Shown here: in pieces, positions 1 to 7,611 of the stretch
Numbering within the stretch: the first letter of the stretch is position 1
Layout of the letters: each line of letters starts with the position of its first letter
Source of the DNA: Desulfotignum sp.
Lineage (GTDB): Bacteria; Desulfobacterota; Desulfobacteria; Desulfobacterales; Desulfobacteraceae
Direction: 5' to 3'
NCBI GenBank assembly: GCA_021737445.1
Contig: JAIPDY010000034.1
Span: forward strand, 1-19,702
Length of the DNA stretch: 19,702 nt
Position numbers and translations under genes: made by a program
The notes under the pieces: generated by a model
Database searches by the model: none
What the model saw: the letters and a program-made list of their open reading frames with translations, nothing else
Told to the model about the DNA's origin: nothing

Positions 1-1
1 G

Positions 2-343
2 CTGCGTAAAAAAAAGCATCTGGGTGAATTCACTGAATGGGGAAGACAGCTCGTCATTGTGCGAAACCGGAAGGATGGGTTCGATCAGTTTTTTGACGAC
101 TTCATCGAGGAGGCCATTGAATCAAATGGATGCTATTGTGGCGGAGGCGGTAAAGAAGACAAGCTGGACGTGGTGGTGGAGCTTGGCCGTCGTTCTGACG
201 ACCCGGATGCCAAACTCGATAAGATCACCGCATGGCTCGACGCGCGACCTGATGTGGAAAAATGGAAGGTGGGTGAGGAGTTTGACATCTGGCACGGAGA
301 CTTCCAGGATATTGATGACCAAATCGAACCAGGAATATGCTGA
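2..343 (+). CDS. yggL: YggL/DUF469-family protein, 5' end missing
   Basis: The reading frame is open from the left edge, so the N-terminus lies outside the window. It begins LRKKKHLGEFTEWG, which matches the basic N-terminal motif of E. coli YggL (RLRKKMHIDEFQELGF), and continues with a FFDDFIEEAIESNGCYCGGGG segment like the YggL DDFINEVIEPN...GSG region. It ends with WKVGEEFDIWHGDF, like the family SELFDVWWD. The family is a small cytosolic protein reported to associate with the 50S ribosomal subunit; that role is known from E. coli and is inferred here. About 15 residues (GDFQDIDDQIEPGIC) extend past the usual family end. No gene follows for 200 bases, so it is probably last in its transcript. 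Confidence 0.82.
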   Translation: MRKKKHLGEFTEWGRQLVIVRNRKDGFDQFFDDFIEEAIESNGCYCGGGGKEDKLDVVVELGRRSDDPDAKLDKITAWLDARPDVEKWKVGEEFDIWHGDFQDIDDQIEPGIC

Positions 344-478
344 CGAGTATGCCGGAGTGAACCATCGTATCAATGATTCCAAATATGGATTTTTCAAAAG
401 TTATGAAATCTCTTGCCAGGCAAAGGTTTGGGAGTATTTATCGGCCGGCAATAATAATGAACAGTCTGTATCATCATA

Positions 479-520
479 ATGCAATTTTATGTTGCACTAT
501 GCAACTCAAGGTGTTATTTT
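479..520 (+). promoter_or_regulatory. Promoter with palindromic operator candidate for the toxin-antitoxin pair
   Basis: The perfect inverted repeat GTTGCA-CTA-TGCAAC (491-505) lies 43 bases before the antitoxin start, and a third half-site TGCAA is at 480-484. The repeat overlaps a weak -35 candidate TTGCAC (492-497), which is 17 bases from the -10 candidate TATTTT (515-520). ParD-type antitoxins commonly repress their own operon by binding such palindromes. The repeat is seen directly; the promoter and its control are inferred. The rest of 344-547 shows nothing else I can support. Confidence 0.5.
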
Positions 521-547
521 TGAGAAAAATACAACAGGAGACCAATA

Positions 548-766
548 ATGACATCAGCAGTAAGAATAACCGATGACTTGGTTCGGGAAGCCAAAATATT
601 CAGCAAAATCGATAAACGTTCATTAACTGGACAGATTGAACATTGGGCGCGGATTGGGAAATGTTCTGAGGAAAACCCTGATTTAACCTACAGCCTGATA
701 AAAGAGATTCTTATTGGTATCGCAGAATTGGAGCATGGAGAATCCTCTGAATATAAATTTGGATAA
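548..766 (+). CDS. ParD-like type II antitoxin
   Basis: This 72-residue protein starts MTSAVRITDDLVREAKIFSKI and continues RSLTGQIEHWARIGK, the ribbon-helix-helix pattern of the ParD-like antitoxin family (PF11903 type). In this family a beta strand that contacts DNA is followed by two helices, the second beginning R(S/T)xxxQIEHWxRIG. The less conserved C-terminal 35 residues would bind and neutralise the toxin. The ATG has a good Shine-Dalgarno, AGGAG at 536-540, seven bases upstream. The toxin gene starts six bases after the stop, so the two are surely co-transcribed. The protein probably autoregulates through the palindrome just upstream. The DNA is visibly more AT-rich than the genes that follow, consistent with horizontal gain. 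Family assignment is by motif recognition only. Confidence 0.82.
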   Translation: MTSAVRITDDLVREAKIFSKIDKRSLTGQIEHWARIGKCSEENPDLTYSLIKEILIGIAELEHGESSEYKFG

Positions 767-772
767 CCGGCA

Positions 773-1054
773 ATGAAAATTCTCCAATCCCGATCTTTCG
801 AACGAAAAGTGAAAAAATTCACCCGCCAGGAAAAAAATGCGCTTGATAAACAGGTGAGCAAAATTGCTGAAGACCCATCTTCCGGTGCGGAGAAAAAGGG
901 GGATCTCCGTGGTGTATTTGTCCATAAATTTAAAATAAAAAAGATTCAGTATCTGCTGGCTTATCGTTTTGTGGGAGATGATCTTGAATTGATTATGGTC
1001 GGACCTCATGAAAACTATTATAAAGATGTAAAAAACTATCTCAAATCAAAATAA
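773..1054 (+). CDS. RelE/ParE-family toxin
   Basis: This 93-residue basic protein begins MKILQSRSFERKVKKFTRQEK, the usual ParE/RelE-fold opening (strand followed by a lysine-rich helix). It then has IAEDPSSGAEKKGDLRGVFVHKFKI, and LLAYRFVGDDLELIMVGPHENYYKDVKNYLK at the end. The closing GPHENYYxDVKxYL motif is typical of the ParE-like toxin subgroup (PF15781 type). Members inhibit growth by acting either on DNA gyrase (ParE-like) or on ribosome-bound mRNA (RelE-like); the sequence does not tell which. Length is normal and no lesion is visible. It follows the antitoxin by six bases with only a weak ribosome site (GG in ACCGGCA), which would favour less toxin than antitoxin. Confidence 0.84.
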   Translation: MKILQSRSFERKVKKFTRQEKNALDKQVSKIAEDPSSGAEKKGDLRGVFVHKFKIKKIQYLLAYRFVGDDLELIMVGPHENYYKDVKNYLKSK

Positions 1055-1106
1055 ACTGGCAACCATTCGCTTGTCTGGAATCCGCGATACCTGTCACTGG
1101 AATGAG

Positions 1107-2180
1107 ATGAAAAAAACAAAACACATAAGAACGGCCAGGGAACATGGATTTGTTGTGGGACAGATGCAGCCCGGCTCCATGAACCTGATCACGGATGTCA
1201 GCGGGGTCAGGGTCGGCCATGTGACCATCAGCAGAGGGGATGTCCAGACAGGGGTGACTGCGGTGCTGCCCCATGGGGGAAACCTGTTCAGAGAAAAACC
1301 GGTTGCCACATCCCATGTGATCAACGGGTTTGGGAAATCCATGGGACTGATACAGATCGATGAGATGGGATTCCTTGAAACCCCTGTTATCCTGACCAAC
1401 ACCCTGGGCATCGGCACGGCGGCAGACGCGCTGATCCGGTACATGCTGGATCTTAACCCAGATATCGGCAGCACCACGGGAAGCGTGAATCCTGTGATCT
1501 GTGAGTGCAATGACGGCTATCTGAACGATATCCGCGGGATGCATGTCACCGGAGACCATGTCCGGCAGGCCATTGACAATGCAGCGGCTGTATTTGACCA
1601 GGGATCTGTTGGTGCCGGAACCGGGATGTGCGCCTATGGACTGAAAGGGGGCATCGGTTCAGCCAGCCGTGTGGTTCCCCTGGATTCAGACAAGTATACA
1701 CTGGGCGCCCTGGTGCTGGCAAACATGGGAAAAAAAAGGGACCTGACCGTGTGCGGCCGGTATCTGGGCCCTCTGCTTGGACCTGTTCCCGGCACGGAAC
1801 CCGGTCTGGTACCGGACGGATCTATCATCATCATCCTGGCAACGGATCTGCCGCTGTGCGAGCGGCAGCTGGGGCGGATTGCCAGGCGTGCCCAAACCGG
1901 GGTCGCACGGACCGGATCAAACATCGATTCCGGCAGCGGGGAGCTGGTTGTGGCGTTTTCAACCGCCAGCCGCATCCGCCATTATGAACACAGGGCAGTT
2001 GTCACGTTGCCGCGGATAAATGAAAACCTTCTGAACAGCGTATTCCGGGCAGTTGCCGAATGCACCGAAGAAGCTATCCTCAATGCCCTGGTCACGGCTG
2101 CAACCACGACAGGGATCAACGGGCGGACCATATATTCTCTGGCTGATTTTCTGGATAATTTCTGTTATCAGGGAGAGTAA
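1107..2180 (+). CDS. P1-family (DmpA-type) aminopeptidase
   Basis: This 357-residue protein belongs to the DmpA/L-aminopeptidase D-esterase family, N-terminal-nucleophile hydrolases that cut themselves into two chains. Visible family marks are NLITDVSGVRVGHVT near the start, ECNDGYLNDIRG, VLANMG (Asn206, probable oxyanion residue) and PDGSIIIILATDLPL. Self-cleavage is expected between Gly238 and Ser239, leaving Ser239 as nucleophile. The segment SGSGELVVAFST supplies Ser277 and Glu279; the 38-residue spacing from nucleophile to this Ser equals that of DmpA (250 to 288). The likely function is removal of N-terminal residues from small peptides or amides; the substrate is unknown. I chose ATG 1107, with GGA five bases upstream, over an upstream TTG at 1071, which has no ribosome site and would add 12 residues absent from family starts. 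There is no obvious signal peptide. Confidence 0.85.
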   Translation: MKKTKHIRTAREHGFVVGQMQPGSMNLITDVSGVRVGHVTISRGDVQTGVTAVLPHGGNLFREKPVATSHVINGFGKSMGLIQIDEMGFLETPVILTNTLGIGTAADALIRYMLDLNPDIGSTTGSVNPVICECNDGYLNDIRGMHVTGDHVRQAIDNAAAVFDQGSVGAGTGMCAYGLKGGIGSASRVVPLDSDKYTLGALVLANMGKKRDLTVCGRYLGPLLGPVPGTEPGLVPDGSIIIILATDLPLCERQLGRIARRAQTGVARTGSNIDSGSGELVVAFSTASRIRHYEHRAVVTLPRINENLLNSVFRAVAECTEEAILNALVTAATTTGINGRTIYSLADFLDNFCYQGE

Positions 2181-2263
2181 AAATGAGAACAACATTACAC
2201 TGTATGATTCATATCCGGTGACAAGATGAAAACCATCCAGAAACAAAGGGAAATCTGCCTGTT

Positions 2264-5200
2264 TTGGATACAAAACTTCTGAGTGAAGATGTCAAACCGG
2301 TTGCGGGTTCTGGCAATCAGATTATAGCGAAGTTCAAACACGCCCTTGTTATCGATTTTGAAGCCGTTCCCAATAAAGATATATTTCATGCAGGCGCTGT
2401 TTTTAACGGCAACACTTTTGAAAAAAAAGGTATCACAGACACCAGGGCCGCCTTAAAGGAACTGTCGGTCTTTTCATCCGAAGCTGACTGTGTTCTGGGC
2501 CACAACATCATCAACCATGATCTTGCGCTTGTAAAGAAAATTTTACCGGATGCGCCGATGCTGCGTCTGCCGGTCATCGATACCCTGTATCTGTCTCCGC
2601 TGGCATTTCCGGAAAACCCCTACCATAAGCTGATAAAAAATTACAAATTAATCAGGCACAGCAAAAACAACCCCGTGGCAGACGCAAAACTGGCCTGGGC
2701 GGTTTTTGAAGATCAGGTGGCAGCATTTTCTTTGCTCAATCAGCACAACCCCGGATTGATCTCATTTTATGCGTTTGCTTTTGCGCCGGTTTGTTCGGAA
2801 AACCAAAGAATGCGTGGTATTTTTGAACTGTTTCGCACATTTTCCAAATCTGTTCCTGACATTGATACGGCCAGACAGATATTTATCTCAGTGTGCCAGG
2901 GAAAAATATGTACAACCGCCTTTGAAGCCATCTGGAAAAATGTGTCCGATCATCCGCAAAAAAGGCCTGTTCTTGCCTATGCCCTGTCCTGGCTCCGGGT
3001 GTCGGGCGGCAATTCCATTATCCCTCCCTGGGTGAAACATGAATTCCCTGAAATTTCCGAGATTATCAGCAAACTCCGGTATGCCTGCGGCAGCAGTGAT
3101 TGTGCATATTGCAGACAAAACAACGATGCTGAAAAACTGTTGAAAAAATACTTTGGGTTTGACGGGTACCGCACGCTGCCGGACGGCCGGCAACTCCAGA
3201 AAGAAATCATTGAATCAAATCTTGAAGGCAGCTCCCTTTTGGGTATTTTACCCACGGGCGGCGGAAAATCGATATGCTACCAGATCCCTGCCCTTCACAG
3301 GTATCACAGGACCGGTGAACTGACCATCGTGATATCACCGCTCAAAGCCCTGATGAAAGACCAGGTGGACAATTTGAACAAAACCACGGGCATGGAGACG
3401 GCAGGTGCCGTCAACGGCAGCCTCACACTTCCTGAACGCGGGGCAGTCATGGAAAAGGTACGGCTGGGGGATATCGGCATTCTGTATATTTCTCCTGAAC
3501 AGCTGCGCAATTTCAGTGTGGCAGAACTGATCAGCTCACGGGATGTGGGGTGCTGGGTTTTTGATGAAGCCCACTGCCTTTCCAAATGGGGGCATGATTT
3601 CAGACCCGATTATCTGCATGTTGCCGAATTTATTTCAGAACAAAGCAAAAATGCAAACCACCCTCCCCTTATCAGTGCATTTACGGCAACCGCAAAAAAG
3701 GATGTGATTGAAGAGATCTGCAGTCACTTTAGTGAAAAGCTCAGGCGTGATCTGGTTACTTTTATCAGCGGGGTGCAAAGGGAAAATTTAAATTTCCAGG
3801 TATGGCCGGTGACAACCGCTCAAAAATATGATGTGATTTGCAATTGTCTTAAAGACAGTATCTCTGACGGTGCCGGCTCTGCCATTGTATATTGTGCCAG
3901 CAGAAAAAAAACAGAAGAACTCAGTGAATTTCTCAATGAAAAAAAAATAGCATCCCAGGCGTTTCATGCAGGAAGAAGCGAGCCGGACAAACGCAATATC
4001 CAGGATGATTTTGTGGCCGGAAAAGTTTTGGTGATCTGTGCGACCAATGCCTTTGGTATGGGGATTGACAAAAAAGATATCCGTCTGGTCATTCATGCCG
4101 ATATTCCGGGTTCTCTTGAAAATTATCTCCAGGAGGCGGGCCGGGCCGGGAGGGACACAGCCCCTGCTGACTGCATCCTTTTGTATGAACAGGAAGATAT
4201 TGAAAATCAGTTTTCATTAAATGCCTATTCAAAACTCTCATTAAAAGATATCAAAAAAATCCTGAATATCCTGAAAAAAAAGGGGGCAAAAACCCCGGAG
4301 ATTGTTATCACCCCGGGGGAGATCATGCGCCTGATCGGTTATCCCGACCTGGTTGATGATGACGGCCGGGCAAAAACCGGCGTCAGCTGGCTTGAACGCA
4401 AAGGGTTTTTAAAGCGCTCCTTTAACCAGACGCTGTTTTTTAAAGGCAGGCCCCTTGTCCGGGATATGAAAGAAGCTGATGAGAAGATTGCGGCACTGAA
4501 CCTTTCCAAAATGATGGCCAGGGTGTTTAAAACGATTCTGATGACCCTGTTCAATGCGGATAAGGATGCTGTATTATCTGCGGACGTAATCTGCGCCGAT
4601 CTGGGAAAAATCGAAAACCTGCCGGAAGAATATCTGGATACACGGTTTGTTATCGGGCTTTTATCCCGGATGGCGGAGGTCGGCCTGATCAAGGAGGGGG
4701 TTCTCATGACCGCCTTTGTCAAACCCAAAGGACAGGGGAGCGCACCAAAACTGCTGGAATCTTTTCTGGAGATGGAAACCCGGATGCTTGCGCTGATGGA
4801 AGAGCTGTCCCCCAACGCAGGCGTGTCAGAGGAATCGGTTGATGTCATCCACCTGCGGCTTATGTCCCAGCGGTTGAAGGACAAAGGATGTGATCAGGCA
4901 AATACCGAGATTGTCGGCAAAATCTTGCGCACCCTTGCCAATGATAAAGGAGAAAGCCAGGGAAAGAGCCTGAAAATAGCCGGGAGAAAAGGGGCTGAGC
5001 AGCAGATGGTTTATGTGAAATATCCCTGGAAGACGATTAAAAAAAGAGTGGCCTTGCGCCACAATTGTGCACGTGTCTGTCTTACCACCATCATATCAAC
5101 CCTGCCAAAACAGCTGCAGCAGGGACAGGCCCAGGTGATGGCAGAGTTTTTTTTCTCCCATATCTCCAAAGCACTGATGTCAGATGTTTTTCTTTCAGGA

Positions 5201-7462
5201 TACAGAGGAGATCACAAGGCCTTGATTGAACGCAGTCTTTTGTTCATGCATGACATGAAGGTGATTACCCTCCAGAACGGACTTGGCGTGTTCCGCCAGG
5301 CAATGACGTTGACCATGCTGCCGGAAAGCCGCAAAAGACAATATACACAAGGCGATTATGAACCTTTGTCCCACCACTATGCCCAGAAAAACGTGCAGGT
5401 GCATGTGATGGAAAAATATGCCCGCCTGGGCCTTGAAAAAATCAAAACCGCCCTGGGATTTGTCAGTGATTATTTTTCATCCTCCTATGATCTGTTTATC
5501 CAGCAGCATTTCCCGAAAGAGAAAACACTTATTCAAACTGCCATGACTGCAGAGGCGTACAAAAAGATCATCCAGTCACTTGAAAACCATACCCAGGAAG
5601 CCATTGTTGCAGCATTACCTGAAAAAAACCTGCTGGTCCTGGCCGGGCCCGGCTCCGGCAAGACCAAAACCATTGTTCACCGGTGTGCCTGGCTGATCAA
5701 GGCCAAATCGATCGATCCCTCTTCAATCCTTGTTCTGTGTTTCAACCACCAGGCCATGATCGAGCTTAGAAAAAGAATCCGGGCTTTGACCGGTAGACGG
5801 GCAAGCTTTGTGACAGCCATGACCTATCACGGGTTTGCCATGCGTCTGACCGGCCGGTCTTTTTTGGAAAACCAGCCGGCCCGTAAATCAGAAAAAAAAA
5901 CAGCCGGGTTTGACACCATCATTGACGAAGCTGTCGCGATTTTAGAGGGAGAAAAACAGATCGCCGGGATTGAACAATCAGAGGCAAGAGAGTTTCTGCT
6001 GGCACAATACCGGTATATCCTTGTGGATGAATACCAGGATATTGATGACCGCCAGTACAAGTTTATCTCCGCTCTGACCGGCAGGCTTGAACAGGACCGG
6101 GATACGAGGATTTCCATCATGGCAGTGGGTGATGATGACCAGAGCATTTATGGATTTCGAAATGCAAACGTAAAATTCATCAAGCAGTTTCAAGAGGATT
6201 ATGAGGCAAAAATATTTTATCTGGTGGAAAATTACAGGTCCTCTTATCCGATCATTCAGGGTGCAAACCAGTTTATTGCCCTGAATAAAAACCGGATGAA
6301 AACAGGCTTTCACAGCCGGATCAATACAAAAAGAAAATCTTGTGAACGCGATCTCCACAAGATCAAAACCAGTGAGCTGGTCCAGGTTGTCCAGGTGAAA
6401 GACATTGCTTCCCAGGCAGTGTTTGCTGCCAAGAAGATAAAGCAGATCATGGCGGACAATCCTGATATGGGATTCCATAATGTTGCAGTGGTTTCACGGC
6501 AGGGAATGGGATATCCGTTTCTGGTTTCCCTCAGGATGGCGCTTGCAAAAGAGAATATCCCGTTTTGTTATTCCATCAAAAGCGGTGCAGGGTTTCCCTT
6601 GCTCCGGGTCAGAGAGATCCGGAAGTTTCTCCAGTATCTGGAAAATCATAAAAAAGAGAGCATCACACCTTTTGACCTGAAACAGAAAATTCTTGGGGAA
6701 TTTGTACAGAAAAACACCTGGACTGATCAGATTGAACAGATTCTTGAATCGTGGTGTGCCATCAATTCTGACATAAAAATATCCATTGCCCGGGCAAAAG
6801 ATTTTGTGCTTGAAACCCTATTGGAAGAAAAGCGGGAACACAAGACAGGGACCGGTGTTTTTCTTAGCACAGCCCATGGTGTAAAAGGAATGGAGTTTGC
6901 CGTTGTGTTCATTCTGGACGGGGGATGGAAACAACAGGATATAGAAGAAGAGAGACGCTTGTATTATGTTGCCATGACACGGGCAAAAAAGGCTGTTTAC
7001 GCCTGCCGGATGCAAGGTTCCCCAAACCTGCATGTACGGTTTTTAGAACAAAATGATTTCACCCATGTCTCAACAGCATCAGCATCGGATATCAATGGCT
7101 TTAATGAAGAATTGACCATTTCGATCCTCGGACTGGAAGACCTTTTTCTTTCTTATGCCGGTTTATTCCCAAAAGAGCATGTGATTCATAAAGCGCTTTC
7201 ATCCCTTGAACCCATGGAAAAAGCATTCTTAATTGAAAAAAACAACCACATTTATATGCAAAACAAAGATCACCAATCCATTGCACGGCTTTCAAACAAA
7301 GGAAAATCAAAATGGCACAACCATTTGCAAACCATTTTGCAGGCCCGGGTACTGGGCATCATTCGGCGGCAGAAAACAGATGGAGAAGACTATGACGGCA
7401 ACCTTGAAAAAGTGGCGTCATGGGAACTTCCCATTGTCGAAATCCTGCATGAAAAGAGGTAA
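2264..7462 (+). CDS. DnaQ-like exonuclease / RecQ / UvrD helicase fusion
   Basis: A single 1732-residue reading frame holds three enzymatic modules. Residues 25-160 are a DEDD 3'-5' exonuclease fold: VIDFEAV (Asp31, Glu33), GHNIINHD (Asp86) and NNPVADA (Asp140). Residues 300-650 are a RecQ SF2 helicase: LPTGGGKS (Lys335), DEAHCLSKWGHDFRPDY (434-450), SAFTATA, CATNAFGMGID and QEAGRAGRD (623-631). A winged-helix-like stretch follows near 685-735. Residues 1100-1600 are a UvrD/PcrA-type SF1 helicase: AGPGSGKT (Lys1133), VDEYQD (1254-1259), GDDDQSIYGFR, VENYRS, STAHGVKGMEF and LYYVAMTRA. A Cys cluster (C275, C280, C283) precedes RecQ. All helicase motifs are intact, so both motors should be active. 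Role: DNA unwinding and processing, perhaps repair or anti-phage; unproven. No in-frame ATG exists, so the start is taken as TTG 2264 and is uncertain. A terminator follows. Confidence 0.88.
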   Translation: MDTKLLSEDVKPVAGSGNQIIAKFKHALVIDFEAVPNKDIFHAGAVFNGNTFEKKGITDTRAALKELSVFSSEADCVLGHNIINHDLALVKKILPDAPMLRLPVIDTLYLSPLAFPENPYHKLIKNYKLIRHSKNNPVADAKLAWAVFEDQVAAFSLLNQHNPGLISFYAFAFAPVCSENQRMRGIFELFRTFSKSVPDIDTARQIFISVCQGKICTTAFEAIWKNVSDHPQKRPVLAYALSWLRVSGGNSIIPPWVKHEFPEISEIISKLRYACGSSDCAYCRQNNDAEKLLKKYFGFDGYRTLPDGRQLQKEIIESNLEGSSLLGILPTGGGKSICYQIPALHRYHRTGELTIVISPLKALMKDQVDNLNKTTGMETAGAVNGSLTLPERGAVMEKVRLGDIGILYISPEQLRNFSVAELISSRDVGCWVFDEAHCLSKWGHDFRPDYLHVAEFISEQSKNANHPPLISAFTATAKKDVIEEICSHFSEKLRRDLVTFISGVQRENLNFQVWPVTTAQKYDVICNCLKDSISDGAGSAIVYCASRKKTEELSEFLNEKKIASQAFHAGRSEPDKRNIQDDFVAGKVLVICATNAFGMGIDKKDIRLVIHADIPGSLENYLQEAGRAGRDTAPADCILLYEQEDIENQFSLNAYSKLSLKDIKKILNILKKKGAKTPEIVITPGEIMRLIGYPDLVDDDGRAKTGVSWLERKGFLKRSFNQTLFFKGRPLVRDMKEADEKIAALNLSKMMARVFKTILMTLFNADKDAVLSADVICADLGKIENLPEEYLDTRFVIGLLSRMAEVGLIKEGVLMTAFVKPKGQGSAPKLLESFLEMETRMLALMEELSPNAGVSEESVDVIHLRLMSQRLKDKGCDQANTEIVGKILRTLANDKGESQGKSLKIAGRKGAEQQMVYVKYPWKTIKKRVALRHNCARVCLTTIISTLPKQLQQGQAQVMAEFFFSHISKALMSDVFLSGYRGDHKALIERSLLFMHDMKVITLQNGLGVFRQAMTLTMLPESRKRQYTQGDYEPLSHHYAQKNVQVHVMEKYARLGLEKIKTALGFVSDYFSSSYDLFIQQHFPKEKTLIQTAMTAEAYKKIIQSLENHTQEAIVAALPEKNLLVLAGPGSGKTKTIVHRCAWLIKAKSIDPSSILVLCFNHQAMIELRKRIRALTGRRASFVTAMTYHGFAMRLTGRSFLENQPARKSEKKTAGFDTIIDEAVAILEGEKQIAGIEQSEAREFLLAQYRYILVDEYQDIDDRQYKFISALTGRLEQDRDTRISIMAVGDDDQSIYGFRNANVKFIKQFQEDYEAKIFYLVENYRSSYPIIQGANQFIALNKNRMKTGFHSRINTKRKSCERDLHKIKTSELVQVVQVKDIASQAVFAAKKIKQIMADNPDMGFHNVAVVSRQGMGYPFLVSLRMALAKENIPFCYSIKSGAGFPLLRVREIRKFLQYLENHKKESITPFDLKQKILGEFVQKNTWTDQIEQILESWCAINSDIKISIARAKDFVLETLLEEKREHKTGTGVFLSTAHGVKGMEFAVVFILDGGWKQQDIEEERRLYYVAMTRAKKAVYACRMQGSPNLHVRFLEQNDFTHVSTASASDINGFNEELTISILGLEDLFLSYAGLFPKEHVIHKALSSLEPMEKAFLIEKNNHIYMQNKDHQSIARLSNKGKSKWHNHLQTILQARVLGIIRRQKTDGEDYDGNLEKVASWELPIVEILHEKR

Positions 7463-7490
7463 ATCGGTGACACCATTCAGAAGGCCCATT

Positions 7491-7540
7491 AAAAAAACCA
7501 GTAAGTCCAAATTTTTAGACATACTGGTTAATTTATTGTT
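7491..7540 (+). terminator. Hairpin terminator after the helicase gene
   Basis: An eight-base stem AACCAGTA/TACTGGTT (7496-7503 with 7522-7529) is extended past one A-A mismatch by GTC/GAC (7505-7507 with 7518-7520), with a ten-base loop. It is preceded by seven A and followed by a T-rich but interrupted tract (TTAATTTATTGTTT). It lies 28 bases after the helicase stop. The stem is seen directly; function as an intrinsic terminator is inferred, and the imperfect U-tract lowers certainty. Confidence 0.62.
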
Positions 7541-7550
7541 TCTGCAAAAG

Positions 7551-7594
7551 GTTAAAACCCCCGCCTTCAGGCGGGTAGCATTCTGCTAGCAGAT
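7551..7594 (+). repeat. Left-end foldback of the insertion sequence
   Basis: CCCGCCT-TC-AGGCGGG forms a perfect seven-base stem at 7560-7575. A second perfect palindrome, TCTGCTAGCAGA, follows at 7582-7593. In IS200/IS605 elements the subterminal hairpin is what the transposase recognises, while the short sequence at its foot pairs with the cleavage site. The second palindrome lies just ahead of tnpA and could also influence its expression. Confidence 0.65.
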
Positions 7595-7611
7595 GGGCTA
7601 TAATCCGAAGC

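Noticed and set aside
24..479. 151-residue + strand frame overlapping the yggL end
   Set aside because: It runs in another frame over a well-supported YggL sequence, has low-complexity Ser/Trp-rich translation and no ribosome site.
373..576. 67-residue frame in the gap before the antitoxin
   Set aside because: It overlaps the promoter, operator and start of the antitoxin, and its translation shows no domain-like pattern.
1041..1559. 172-residue minus-strand frame opposite the peptidase
   Set aside because: It is a shadow of the P1 peptidase, rich in His/Pro/Gly as expected from the complement of GC-rich codons.
2203..2208. TATGAT as a -10 box for the helicase gene
   Set aside because: No acceptable -35 lies 16-18 bases upstream and the TG is not at the extended -10 spacing.
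2226..2282. Short ATG frame ahead of the helicase as a leader peptide
   Set aside because: It has only 18 codons, no regulatory amino-acid run and no attenuator hairpin; kept only as a note on the uncertain helicase start.
4339..4884. 181-residue Ser/Arg-rich minus-strand frame inside the helicase gene
   Set aside because: It is a shadow frame; the + strand carries continuous helicase sequence through the same bases.
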